Shown here in pieces: positions 34,815 to 42,656 of a DNA stretch of 43,660 bases. A model generated the notes under the pieces. That model was not told the origin of the DNA and made no database searches. It saw nothing but the letters and a program-made list of their open reading frames with translations. This stretch comes from Saprospiraceae bacterium (lineage in GTDB: Bacteria; Bacteroidota; Bacteroidia; Chitinophagales; Saprospiraceae), in the NCBI GenBank assembly GCA_020630735.1, contig JAHDIP010000004.1:29579-73238 (forward strand), written 5' to 3'. The translations under genes and the position numbers were made by a program. Positions within the stretch are counted from its first letter, which is position 1, and every line of letters begins with the position of its first letter.

Positions 34815-35732
34815 TTAAAATAAACTAATTTGTTTACTAGCTTCTTCTACTAATAGATTTGGTCCTCGAACAGATACCGCACAATGTAATTCTAATTGTT
34901 CAACAAAATAGGCAGCTAATTGAGGTGCCAATATATTATCTGGCTCATGTGTGAAAAAATAGACCGTAGATAGCCCTTTTTCGAACCATTGCTTTAATCG
35001 TTGTACCCACTCATCTATTCGGCTATAATCTGTAGGGTCTAATGCATTTCCTACAAAACGAACCATTGCAATATCTGTTGTAATTGCTTGGTGTAGCACA
35101 TCTCTTCGCCCTGCGACATCTGTTATGACTGCGGCTACCTTATAGGCTTGCAGTAAATCCATTAGCGTTTGGAGACGCTTATTATCATTGAACCAATTTT
35201 CATGCCTTAGCTCAATGGCTAATCGAATAGAAGGCGGAAATCGCTTCAAAAAATCTTCTAGAATTGCCAAACGGTCATAGCTGAAAAATGGAGGTAATTG
35301 CATAAAAGAGCAACCTAGTTTTTCGTCTAAATGCTGGATGGCTTCGCAAAAACTTTCCAATTTTTGTGTGCCAAAAGCTAATTCTTTGCTATGACTAATG
35401 GTTTGTAATAACTTAGGACAAAATTTGAAATCTTCTGTAGATTCCTGTTTCCACTTCTCAATTGATTCGAGACTAGGAGCACGATAATGAGTGGTGTTAA
35501 ACTCTATCGTATTAAATTGTTTGGCATAATGCTTTAAATAATCTTTTGGTTTTGTACCTCTTGGATATACAGAACCGAGCCATTCTTTGGTACTCCATCC
35601 AGTACAACCTACATATACAGTAGGTAAGGCTGATTGTTTTGGTAAACTTTCTAGTAGAGTAGTAGTACCTTTATAATCGGGTGGTAAATCGAAATTGACG
35701 CCACTTATATCAAGTAGTTTTCCGAATTTCAT
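34815..35732 (-). CDS. DUF72 family TIM-barrel-like protein
   Basis: A 305-residue cytoplasmic protein of the DUF72/YecE family. Family hallmarks are YVGCTGWSTKEWLGSVYP near residue 40, the FNTIEFNTTHYRAPS strand, FCPKLLQTISHSKEL, and LAIELRHENWF in the middle, followed by FTHEPDNILAPQLA near the end. The family fold is a TIM-like barrel with a conserved acidic pocket, but no biochemical role is firmly established. Here it precedes the polyphosphate kinase by 10 nt in an apparent two-gene operon. The upstream region is divergent with the GNAT gene. No convincing promoter box was seen on this strand. Confidence 0.88.
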   Translation of the reverse strand: MKFGKLLDISGVNFDLPPDYKGTTTLLESLPKQSALPTVYVGCTGWSTKEWLGSVYPRGTKPKDYLKHYAKQFNTIEFNTTHYRAPSLESIEKWKQESTEDFKFCPKLLQTISHSKELAFGTQKLESFCEAIQHLDEKLGCSFMQLPPFFSYDRLAILEDFLKRFPPSIRLAIELRHENWFNDNKRLQTLMDLLQAYKVAAVITDVAGRRDVLHQAITTDIAMVRFVGNALDPTDYSRIDEWVQRLKQWFEKGLSTVYFFTHEPDNILAPQLAAYFVEQLELHCAVSVRGPNLLVEEASKQISLF

Positions 35733-35886
35733 AGGTTTTGGTCGTTTGCTTTTAAATCTCTCAGGAAATCAAGCTAAGGTAATAATAATATTGTTTTTGC
35801 CTAGTGCTCCTTTGTGAAAAATAAATAAAAAAATTAAAAAGTATTTAGGGTTCAATATCTCTATTTAACTATTCGTTCAAAATGGG

Positions 35887-35894
35887 TACTTTTG
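35887..35894 (+). promoter_or_regulatory. TAnnTTTG promoter box for the GNAT-SanA-tpiA genes
   Basis: TACTTTTG matches the Bacteroidota -7 element, 40 nt upstream of the GNAT start codon. At the -33 distance the sequence is TTT rather than TTG (35864-35866). Confidence 0.45.
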
Positions 35895-35933
35895 TAGAGA
35901 ATATACGAGGGTAAGTTTTAAAAAAGAACAACA

Positions 35934-36464
35934 ATGGATATACTACTTCGATCAGAAAAAAGAAGTGATTATACTAAAGTAGCTTTTATAATCGAAGAAG
36001 CATTTAAAACTGAAGCTTATAGCGATCAAACAGAGCATTTGCTAGTAGAACGATTACGATCTTCTGATGCCTTTATTCCTGAGCTTTCGATAGTAGCGGA
36101 GTTAAATGGTGAACTTGTTGGTCATATTTTATTGACTAAGATAAGCATACAAGATGGAGAAAAATTGACACCTTCTTTAGCTTTGGCACCAGTATCTGTA
36201 TTGCCAGATCATCAAGGAAAGAGCATTGGTGGTCTTTTGATTAAAGAAGCGCATAAAGTCGCTAAGTATTTAGGGTATCAATCTGTAATACTTATAGGTC
36301 ACGAAGATTATTATCCAAGGTTTGGTTATGAACCAACAAGTAAGTATGGTATCAGACTTCCGTTTGAAGCACCTGAAAAAAATTGTATGCTAATTGAATT
36401 AAAAGAAAATGCATTAAAAGGGGTCAGTGGTACAGTAGTATATGCTAAAGCTTTTTATGGTTAA
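35934..36464 (+). CDS. GNAT-family N-acetyltransferase (YhbS-like)
   Basis: A 176-residue acetyl-CoA-dependent acetyltransferase. The CoA pyrophosphate-binding motif A is visible as VLPDHQGKSIGGLLIKEA (Q/R-x-x-G-x-A/G pattern), preceded by the strand GHILLTKISI and followed by VILIGHEDYYPRFGYEP, a block typical of the YhbS subgroup. The acceptor is unknown. It starts 40 nt after a TAnnTTTG box and is followed 13 nt after its stop by a SanA-like gene and then tpiA, so the three probably form one transcript. Confidence 0.9.
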   Translation: MDILLRSEKRSDYTKVAFIIEEAFKTEAYSDQTEHLLVERLRSSDAFIPELSIVAELNGELVGHILLTKISIQDGEKLTPSLALAPVSVLPDHQGKSIGGLLIKEAHKVAKYLGYQSVILIGHEDYYPRFGYEPTSKYGIRLPFEAPEKNCMLIELKENALKGVSGTVVYAKAFYG

Positions 36465-36477
36465 AAAAATATAAATT

Positions 36478-37131
36478 ATGCTTTTGAAAACAGTATTGAA
36501 AGGTATTAAATATGGTTTAGGTCTCTTTATTTTTGCGGTACTCACACTCTTTTTTTGCAACTATTGGGTCTTAAATTCGTCTAAGAATAAGGTTTTTGCG
36601 GAGATCGAGGACTTGCCTTCAAACGATATCGCTTTAGTCCTTGGTACCAATCCTTTAATTCGCAATAGATTTCAAAATCCTTACTTTTATACAAGAATGG
36701 AGGCAGCATATAAATTGTATGATAAAGGAAAAGTAAAGCATATCATCGTAAGTGGAGATAATGGTCGTAAAAGTTATGATGAACCTACAGAGATGAAAAA
36801 AGATTTAATGAAGAGAGGTGTTCCTGAGTCCGCTATTACCTTAGATTATGCAGGCTTCAGAACCTTAGATTCGGTAGTGCGATGCAAAGAAGTTTTTCAA
36901 CAAAATAAGGTAACGATTGTTTCTCAAGAATTTCATAATTACCGAGCTGTCTTCATCGGTCAAAAATATGGAATGGATGTAATTGCTTATAATGCATCTC
37001 CTGTTTATAGGTCGATAAGAAGTAAAACAAAAATAAGAGAGTATTTTGCACGTTGTAAAGCTGTACTTGACTTATATTTGCTACGCAAAGAACCAAAGTA
37101 TTTAGGAAAGAAAATTGAAATAAAAATATAA
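36478..37131 (+). CDS. SanA/YdcF-like DUF218 membrane protein
   Basis: A 217-residue protein with one N-terminal transmembrane helix (about residues 12-30) and an extracytoplasmic DUF218 domain. Recognisable features are IALVLGTNPLI, RMEAAYKLYDKGKVKHIIVSGDNG, YDEPTEMKKDLMKRGVPESAI and the late VSQEFHNYRAVFIGQKYGMD. SanA in enterobacteria affects envelope permeability (vancomycin sensitivity at high temperature), and other DUF218 proteins are linked to cell-wall precursor handling; the exact reaction is unknown. The stop is 3 nt before the tpiA start. Confidence 0.88.
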   Translation: MLLKTVLKGIKYGLGLFIFAVLTLFFCNYWVLNSSKNKVFAEIEDLPSNDIALVLGTNPLIRNRFQNPYFYTRMEAAYKLYDKGKVKHIIVSGDNGRKSYDEPTEMKKDLMKRGVPESAITLDYAGFRTLDSVVRCKEVFQQNKVTIVSQEFHNYRAVFIGQKYGMDVIAYNASPVYRSIRSKTKIREYFARCKAVLDLYLLRKEPKYLGKKIEIKI

Positions 37132-37134
37132 CAC

Positions 37135-37890
37135 ATGTCTAGACAACAAATTGCAGCAGGAAATTGGAAAATGAATACTACTCCTAAGGCAGGAGTGAGG
37201 CTAGCGTCGGCTATTGCTAAACGAAAACGCCCTGAAGATGTTTTGGTCATTATGGCTAGTCCTTTCACGCATTTAGCTGCGGTAAGTGAAGCGATAAAAG
37301 GAGCACCAAACGTAAAACTTGCTGCTCAGAATTGCCACCAATCCGAAAGTGGTGCATATACTGGCGAAATCTCTGTTGATATGCTTAAGTCCGTTGGAGT
37401 ATCTTATGTGATATTGGGACATTCGGAGCGTAGACAATACTTTAAAGAATCAAATGAATTACTTGCAGCCAAAGTTAATACCGTTTTAACCAAAAAACTA
37501 AAGCCTATTTTTTGTTGTGGCGAAGAGTTAAAAGTTAGAGAGGCTAAGCGTCATGTTCGATATGTAAAGAAACAATTGAAAGAAGGTTTATTTCATCTTT
37601 CTGCCAAAGAAATAGTGAAAGTAGTAATTGCTTACGAACCTATCTGGGCAATTGGTACTGGCGTAACTGCTAGTCCGGAACAAGCACAAGAAATGCACGC
37701 CGAAATACGGCAATTACTCGCTAAGCAATATAACCAAAAAGTAGCTGATTCGATTAGTATTCTTTATGGTGGTAGTGTAAAGCCTGCAAATGCTAAAGTT
37801 TTATTTGGTCAAGCTGATGTAGATGGCGGCTTAGTGGGTGGAGCTTCGTTAAAAGCAACAGATTTCGTGCAAATAATCAAATCCTTTTAA
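37135..37890 (+). CDS. tpiA: Triosephosphate isomerase
   Basis: A 251-residue glycolytic enzyme interconverting dihydroxyacetone phosphate and glyceraldehyde 3-phosphate. All catalytic residues are present: N10 and K12 (AAGNWKMN), H96 (ILGHSERR) and E168 (AYEPIWAIGTG). The phosphate loop YGGSVKPANA and the C-terminal GGLVGGASL are also intact. Length is typical. It starts 3 nt after the SanA-like gene, an unusual partner for a glycolytic gene, implying co-transcription and perhaps translational coupling. Confidence 0.97.
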   Translation: MSRQQIAAGNWKMNTTPKAGVRLASAIAKRKRPEDVLVIMASPFTHLAAVSEAIKGAPNVKLAAQNCHQSESGAYTGEISVDMLKSVGVSYVILGHSERRQYFKESNELLAAKVNTVLTKKLKPIFCCGEELKVREAKRHVRYVKKQLKEGLFHLSAKEIVKVVIAYEPIWAIGTGVTASPEQAQEMHAEIRQLLAKQYNQKVADSISILYGGSVKPANAKVLFGQADVDGGLVGGASLKATDFVQIIKSF

Positions 37891-37949
37891 CAATCATACA
37901 TATTGCTGAAAGTCCATATATCATAGCTCTTAGATTCAAAATGTAAGCA

Positions 37950-37976
37950 ATACTTTGACATAAAGTATAACTTTTT
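37950..37976 (+). terminator. Possible intrinsic terminator after tpiA
   Basis: ATACTTT (37950-37956) pairs with AAAGTAT (37962-37968) around a 5-nt loop, and AACTTTTT follows. The stem is AT-rich and short, so this is a weak call. Confidence 0.3.
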
Positions 37977-38020
37977 AGGTAAAATTATTTAAAAAGTAAG
38001 CATTTTATGAACAAATTTTA

Positions 38021-38028
38021 TACCTTTG
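38021..38028 (+). promoter_or_regulatory. TAnnTTTG promoter box for the S24 regulator
   Basis: TACCTTTG followed by GG matches the Bacteroidota -7 consensus well, 33 nt upstream of the start codon. No TTG sits at the ideal -33 spacing. Confidence 0.5.
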
Positions 38029-38061
38029 GGTGATACTTTACCGTAAAATCTGAATCTGATT

Positions 38062-38910
38062 ATGAATAGTATAGTTACCCAACGGTTTATCAAATGTCAT
38101 GATAAACTCCGCACTGAAAACCGTGTTCGATCAAGTCGACAATTTGCTTTGTCCTTAGATTATTTACCTCAAAGTCTTAGCGAAATATTGAAAGGCAGAC
38201 GAGATGTTACCATCGAATTGCTGCGTAAAGCTGTAGATTTGTATAAAATTAATCCAGTCTATATATACACGGGGGAAGGTCCCATGTTTATGAGCGAAGA
38301 CGGAAATAAGAGTTTTAGAGTACTTACTATTGTAACGAATGTGCAAAATGATGAACGTATTGTACATGTACCAGTACCTGCACAAGCGGGCTATGCTGGC
38401 GAAATATCTGACCCAGGATTTATTGAAGATTTACCAACTTTCACCTTACCAGATTACAAATACAAAGTAGGTACGCATCGATCATTTGATGTGTCTGGCG
38501 ATAGTATGGAACCTACCTTATTTGAAGGGGACAAAGTGATTTGTAGTTTTTTAGAACCTACGCTTTGGGAAACATCACTGAAAGAAAACTATGTTTATGT
38601 AGTGGTTACTCGAGGTGATGTGGTGGTAAAACGTGTAGTAAAAAACAATTTGAAAGAATCGAAGCAGCTTTTACTAGAATCTGATAATGATTTTTATGAT
38701 CCGTATACGGTAAATGCTGGCGACATTAGAGAAATTTGGTACGTTCGAGCCAAGATAAGTCCGTTTTTACCTTCCCCACAAAATATTCAAAATCTTTTAC
38801 GAGACGAAATACGTCAATTGCATAATACCATAAATCAACAGTCAGAATTAATTAGTAAATTAAATGAAACGATAGGAAAATTATTACATCAAAGTGAAGG
38901 TTTGAAATAG
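38062..38910 (+). CDS. HTH transcriptional regulator with S24 (LexA/CI-like) peptidase domain
   Basis: A 282-residue regulator. The N-terminal part (about 1-75) resembles an XRE-type helix-turn-helix: ALSLDYLPQSLSEILKGRRDVTIELLRKAV. The C-terminal S24 domain has the catalytic Ser S148 in SGDSMEPTLFEGD and the Lys partner K190 in RGDVVVKRV. A PAQAGYAG stretch (residues 106-113) precedes it and holds the Ala-Gly pair at which LexA-like proteins are cut. A 30-residue coiled-coil tail (LHNTINQQSELISKL) extends past the usual end and may mediate oligomerisation. Such proteins are frequent in Bacteroidota and need not be SOS repressors. It has its own promoter box. Confidence 0.88.
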   Translation: MNSIVTQRFIKCHDKLRTENRVRSSRQFALSLDYLPQSLSEILKGRRDVTIELLRKAVDLYKINPVYIYTGEGPMFMSEDGNKSFRVLTIVTNVQNDERIVHVPVPAQAGYAGEISDPGFIEDLPTFTLPDYKYKVGTHRSFDVSGDSMEPTLFEGDKVICSFLEPTLWETSLKENYVYVVVTRGDVVVKRVVKNNLKESKQLLLESDNDFYDPYTVNAGDIREIWYVRAKISPFLPSPQNIQNLLRDEIRQLHNTINQQSELISKLNETIGKLLHQSEGLK

Positions 38911-38969
38911 TTTACCGATTAAAAATAGCATTTTGTAGAAATTTGAAAACATTATATTTTTAGTTTACT

Positions 38970-38977
38970 TATTTTTG
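38970..38977 (+). promoter_or_regulatory. TAnnTTTG promoter box for the 72-residue gene
   Basis: TATTTTTG lies 13 nt upstream of the start codon at 38991. A TTTG occurs at 38942-38945, slightly too far (24 nt) for an ideal -33 element. Confidence 0.4.
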
Positions 38978-38990
38978 TAAAAAAACAATT

Positions 38991-39209
38991 ATGCGAATCA
39001 ACGGAAAAGTAGTCTATCAAAATTTAGGACCTGGTTGCTGGGGCGTAGTAGACAAGTCTGGAAAAGAATATAGATTAGTCAATATGCCAGAACAATTAAA
39101 ACACGAGGGCGAAGAAGTTTCTCTTATTGTAAAAGAAGTAGATGATATGTCTATGTTTATGTGGGGAACTGCAGTAAGGGTTATTTCTTTTCATACACTT
39201 GCACCGTAA
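38991..39209 (+). CDS. Small beta-rich hypothetical protein, 72 residues
   Basis: A compact soluble protein without signal peptide. The sequence alternates short predicted strands and turns (RINGKVVYQNLGPGCWGVVD, KEYRLVNMP, EEVSLIVKEV, WGTAVRVISF), a pattern like a small OB or SH3 barrel. I do not recognise a family with certainty. It lies 80 nt after the S24 regulator on the same strand and has its own promoter-like box very close to the ATG, suggesting a short leader. Its small size, good predicted fold and promoter argue for a real gene. Confidence 0.7.
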   Translation: MRINGKVVYQNLGPGCWGVVDKSGKEYRLVNMPEQLKHEGEEVSLIVKEVDDMSMFMWGTAVRVISFHTLAP

Positions 39210-39218
39210 GTATAAGTA

Positions 39219-39254
39219 ACTAAGTAACGAGCAAATTATAAGTTGGACATTTGG
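39219..39254 (+). repeat. Interspersed 36-bp repeat, copy B
   Basis: Matches 15781-15816 at 29 of 36 positions, with identical first 12 bases (ACTAAGTAACGA). It starts 10 nt after the stop of the 72-residue gene. Confidence 0.4.
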
Positions 39255-39390
39255 AGATAGCGTTTTTGTAACAAAAAGGTTAGCGTAAGCTTGTATCAAT
39301 GAACGCCTTGTTCAGAATCAAAACAACCACAATCTACCCGACACTATTAGCTGAAAAGACTACTGAGTAATTATTAAGTAGAACTAAAAT

Positions 39391-39954
39391 ATGAAAAATT
39401 TATTCTTCACCATTCTTGTCTTATTTATTTCATTAAGTGCTACAGCTCAAGCTGGAGTTTATAAAACGCTTAATGATTTTTTGAATGATAAAATCACAGA
39501 ACATGGCGGTAAAGTTAAATATAATAATACGCTAGCTAGTTTTACTCTCATATTTAAGAAAAAAGGCGAAAAGGTTAAGTATAACTTAAATACAGACGAG
39601 GTTTGGGGTTTTAGAAATGAAGAAGGTTATGTTTATCGCATCAATGGTAAAAAACATCCCTATATGATCATTGAAGTTGGAGCAATTTGCTATTACACAA
39701 ATTATACTACGGTTGTAAGAGGTAATAGAATTAGTTTTGAACAGAATAATCATGTACCTCAAATTTCGAAAGGATTGGATGGCGAAATGATAAACTTAAC
39801 AACAAGAAAGTTAAAAATGTTATTGAATGAGTCAGAAGAAGGTCGAACCTATCTGGAAAAATATAAGCCTAATAATAAGTTATTCTCAGGCACACCATAT
39901 CTTAAAGAATTAATCGATTACATAACGGCTTTCAATAAGTATGTAGCAGATTAA
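39391..39954 (+). CDS. Secreted hypothetical protein, 187 residues
   Basis: The protein has a clean signal peptide (MKNLFFTILVLFISLSATAQA) and a mature part of about 165 residues with mixed strands and helices. A region near the middle reads WGFRNEEGYVYRINGKKHP, and the C-terminal half is helical and Lys-rich. I do not recognise a domain. It is probably periplasmic or a surface protein. It converges on the biotin carboxylase gene with a 22-nt gap. No promoter box of the usual type was found in the 181-bp upstream spacer. Confidence 0.75.
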   Translation: MKNLFFTILVLFISLSATAQAGVYKTLNDFLNDKITEHGGKVKYNNTLASFTLIFKKKGEKVKYNLNTDEVWGFRNEEGYVYRINGKKHPYMIIEVGAICYYTNYTTVVRGNRISFEQNNHVPQISKGLDGEMINLTTRKLKMLLNESEEGRTYLEKYKPNNKLFSGTPYLKELIDYITAFNKYVAD

Positions 39955-39976
39955 TTCCAATAGACAGACGACAATG

Positions 39977-41446
39977 CTATCTATTATCTCGCCATTTCGA
40001 AGAATTGACTTGAGGCACCTTCAACTGCTTTTGATGATCTAGCAATAATTTTAAAGCAAATTGAGCTGCAATTTCTTGCTCCTCTTTTTGATCTGCTTTG
40101 AGTAGTTCAGGATTAAAATAGTCTTTTACAAAGTGCGTATTAAAGTCTCCACTTAAAAAAGCATCATGTTGGAAAACAAAACGACCGAAAGGAAGTGTTG
40201 TTTGTAAACCTTCAATTTTATATTGCTCGATAGCTTTCTGCATCGTGTTAATTGCTTCATTTCGAGTGGCACCATAAGTAATCAACTTAGCAATCATTGG
40301 ATCATAATAAATCGGAATTTCCATACCTTCATTATAGCCATCATCCAATCGAATATTCTCGCCACTAGGTCGTTGATAAGTAGTCAGTGTACCTACACTT
40401 GGAAGAAAATTATTCAACGGATCTTCAGCATAAACTCTCAATTCGACAGCGTGCCCATTGATCTTGACATCATCTTGTGTAAAAGGTAATTTTTCACCTC
40501 TAGCAACATTTATTTGTTGCTCTACTAAATCAATTCCTGTAATCAGTTCAGTAACAGGATGCTCTACTTGCAAACGTGTATTCATTTCTAAAAAATAGAA
40601 ATTAAGCTCCTTGTCAATTAAAAACTCAACAGTGCCAGCTCCTTCATAATCGCAAGATTGAGCAACTTTTACTGCGGCTTCGCCCATTGCTTTCCTAACT
40701 TCAGGAGTAAGCACAACAGAAGGAGCCTCTTCCACTACTTTTTGGTGTCTTCTTTGAATACTACATTCTCGTTCAAATAAATAAACGACATTACCATGTT
40801 GATCGGCTATAATTTGAATTTCGATGTGCCTAGGCGAAGTAATATATTTTTCGATAAAAACGGAGCCATCACCAAAAGCAGAAGTTGCTTCACTAATTGC
40901 ACGTTCCATTTGTTCAGCTAAGTCACTTTCTTTTTCGACAATTCGCATCCCTTTTCCACCACCACCTGCAGAAGCTTTAATCAAAATAGGAAAGCCGATC
41001 TCTTTAGCAATATTAATCGCTTTGTTGACGTCAGTAACAGCATTATCAATACCTGGAACCATCGGAATATCGTAGTCCTTTACTGCGTCTTTTGCCGCTA
41101 ATTTTGAACCCATTATTTCAATAGATTTTGGACTTGGGCCAATGAAGCGGATACCATTACTTGTTACTGCTTTTGCAAAAGCAGAGTTTTCACTCAAAAA
41201 GCCATAACCAGGATGGATACCATCAACTCCAAGTTGCTTAGCAGCTTCGATTAATTTATCAATAACAAGGTAGGACTGATTAGAAGGTGGAGGACCTATG
41301 CAAACAGCTTCGTCTGCAAATTGAACATGTGGCGATTGTCGATCGGCTTCTGAATAAACAGCAACCGTTTTTATGCCCATTTTACGAGCCGTTTTCATTA
41401 CCCTTAGGGCAATTTCTCCTCTATTTGCTACTAATATTTTTTTCAT
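39977..41446 (-). CDS. accC: Biotin carboxylase subunit of an acyl-CoA carboxylase
   Basis: A 489-residue ATP-grasp enzyme that carboxylates biotin on a carrier protein with bicarbonate. Hallmarks are KILVANRGEIALRVM at the start, HPGYGFLSENSAFA, the glycine-rich ATP loop KASAGGGGKGMRIV, RECSIQRRHQKVVEEAPS, and the catalytic MNTRLQVEHPVTELITGID. The protein is about 40 residues longer than E. coli AccC and lacks a fused biotinyl domain, so it needs a separate carrier. Whether it serves acetyl-CoA or propionyl-CoA carboxylase cannot be decided here because no carboxyltransferase gene is adjacent. It may supply malonyl-CoA, the extender of the megasynthase, but this link is only metabolic. Confidence 0.92.
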   Translation of the reverse strand: MKKILVANRGEIALRVMKTARKMGIKTVAVYSEADRQSPHVQFADEAVCIGPPPSNQSYLVIDKLIEAAKQLGVDGIHPGYGFLSENSAFAKAVTSNGIRFIGPSPKSIEIMGSKLAAKDAVKDYDIPMVPGIDNAVTDVNKAINIAKEIGFPILIKASAGGGGKGMRIVEKESDLAEQMERAISEATSAFGDGSVFIEKYITSPRHIEIQIIADQHGNVVYLFERECSIQRRHQKVVEEAPSVVLTPEVRKAMGEAAVKVAQSCDYEGAGTVEFLIDKELNFYFLEMNTRLQVEHPVTELITGIDLVEQQINVARGEKLPFTQDDVKINGHAVELRVYAEDPLNNFLPSVGTLTTYQRPSGENIRLDDGYNEGMEIPIYYDPMIAKLITYGATRNEAINTMQKAIEQYKIEGLQTTLPFGRFVFQHDAFLSGDFNTHFVKDYFNPELLKADQKEEQEIAAQFALKLLLDHQKQLKVPQVNSSKWRDNR

Positions 41447-41542
41447 ATTTGTCCTTCTAAGTATTAGAATTTATTAGCTATAAGCCAGTGAAAATAGGCT
41501 TTTGGGCTGCTTCTTTTTCTTAAGATAACTTTAACAGCGGTG

Positions 41543-41550
41543 CAAAGGTA
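41543..41550 (-). promoter_or_regulatory. TAnnTTTG promoter box for biotin carboxylase
   Basis: The - strand reads TACCTTTG followed by CA, a very typical Bacteroidota -7 box, about 97 nt upstream of the start codon. Confidence 0.5.
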
Positions 41551-41616
41551 TAAAAAAGACGCTTTTTAAAAGCATTAATCGTTTAGCTTATGGTTTTCAA
41601 GGCACAAAAAGTGTAC

Positions 41617-41650
41617 TTTGTATTAAGATTAATAATAATTTATATATTTT
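41617..41650 (+). promoter_or_regulatory. Promoter for the secreted coiled-coil protein
   Basis: TTTG (41617-41620), 22 nt, then TATTTTTG (41643-41650), approximating the Bacteroidota -33/-7 pair. The ATG is 83 nt downstream. Confidence 0.45.
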
Positions 41651-41732
41651 TGCATTTGATTTAGCACTTACAAAATGCTATGTATTATTCCCAAATCAAA
41701 ACCAAAATCACTTATTAAAAACTCAAATCATT

Positions 41733-42392
41733 ATGAAAAAAATTCAAATTTTAACCTTGTTACTTTGTTTTTCTTTGGCGTCTTTTGCCCAAATTACTGA
41801 AACGACTCGTTCTATGAGTCTGGGTAACAATAATAGTTGTTCGATTCTGTTGAAAAAAACAGATAAAAAAGAAGTGGAAAAAGCATGGGGCAAGTATATC
41901 AAAGACTTCAAAGGAAAAACGAAGTTCAATAAAAAGAAAGATGAGACTTTCACTGATAATGCTGAGATCAAAGAGATGAGCTCTAATACTGTTGATGTTT
42001 ATGCAACATTTGTTGATCAAGGAGATGATACTGAAATGTTTGTATGGTTCGATTTAGGTGGAGCTTTTTTGTCTTCTAGTACACACCCAGAGCGTTACCC
42101 ATTTGCTGAAAAAATCATTAACGATTTTGCGATGACTGTTTCAACTGCAATGATCGAAGATGAGTTGAAGGAAAATGAAAAGATGTTAAAGAAAATGGAA
42201 GGAGACCTGAAAGATGCTGAAAAAGATCAAAAAAACCATGAAGATGATATTTCTAAATATGAAAAGAAAATCGAAGAAGCAAAAGCTGGAATTGAAAAAA
42301 GCATCGAGGATCAAAAAAATCATGCTGTAGAAATAGAAAAGCAAAAAGCAAAAGTGGAAGAGATTAAGAAGAAATTGAAAGATTTAAAATAA
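41733..42392 (+). CDS. Secreted protein with C-terminal coiled coil
   Basis: A 219-residue protein with a signal peptide (MKKIQILTLLLCFSLASFAQ). The middle part (about 25-140) is a mixed domain with FWDLGG-like strand content (MFVWFDLGGAFLSSS). From about residue 148 to the end it is one highly charged helix with heptad spacing and repeated DQKNH units, surely a coiled coil. I do not recognise a family; exported proteins of this layout occur in many Bacteroidota without known role. It has its own promoter and a strong terminator, so it is a single-gene unit. Confidence 0.8.
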   Translation: MKKIQILTLLLCFSLASFAQITETTRSMSLGNNNSCSILLKKTDKKEVEKAWGKYIKDFKGKTKFNKKKDETFTDNAEIKEMSSNTVDVYATFVDQGDDTEMFVWFDLGGAFLSSSTHPERYPFAEKIINDFAMTVSTAMIEDELKENEKMLKKMEGDLKDAEKDQKNHEDDISKYEKKIEEAKAGIEKSIEDQKNHAVEIEKQKAKVEEIKKKLKDLK

Positions 42393-42418
42393 ACTCTAAG
42401 ATACACAATCATTAAAAT

Positions 42419-42446
42419 AAAAGCCTTCCCATTTGGGAAGGCTTTT
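42419..42446 (+). terminator. Strong intrinsic terminator
   Basis: AAAAGCCTTCCC (42419-42430) and GGGAAGGCTTTT (42435-42446) form a perfect 12-bp stem with an ATTT loop, 27 nt after the stop of the coiled-coil protein. It ends in four Ts; the A-rich 5' arm makes it likely to work in both directions. Confidence 0.85.
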
Positions 42447-42605
42447 CGTTTACAAAAACGTTTGTAATAAAAAATCTTTGGGACAAGGTGTTATAAAAAT
42501 TCCGAAGATTTTATGTAAGAGCGGATTAGTTGTTAGTTAGTTGTTTGAGTAGTTACGGATTTTTAATAATACAAAAATAGATGGTTTTAGCAGGTTTATT
42601 GAATA

Positions 42606-42652
42606 AAAACCACAACAAAAACCACAACAATTTAAATTTTTGTTGTAGTTTT
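42606..42652 (+). promoter_or_regulatory. Operator-like repeat array before the last gene
   Basis: Two exact tandem copies of AAAACCACAACA (42606-42617, 42618-42629) are followed by an inverted copy TGTTGTAGTTTT (42641-42652) with one mismatch. The array ends 4 nt before the start codon of the 332-residue gene. It can form a hairpin in the mRNA or bind a dimeric protein on DNA. Confidence 0.5.
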
Positions 42653-42656
42653 AAAA

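Noticed and set aside
39264-39284. TTTTTGT/ACAAAAA palindrome after the 72-residue gene as a terminator.
   Set aside because: The loop would be a single base and no T-tract follows.
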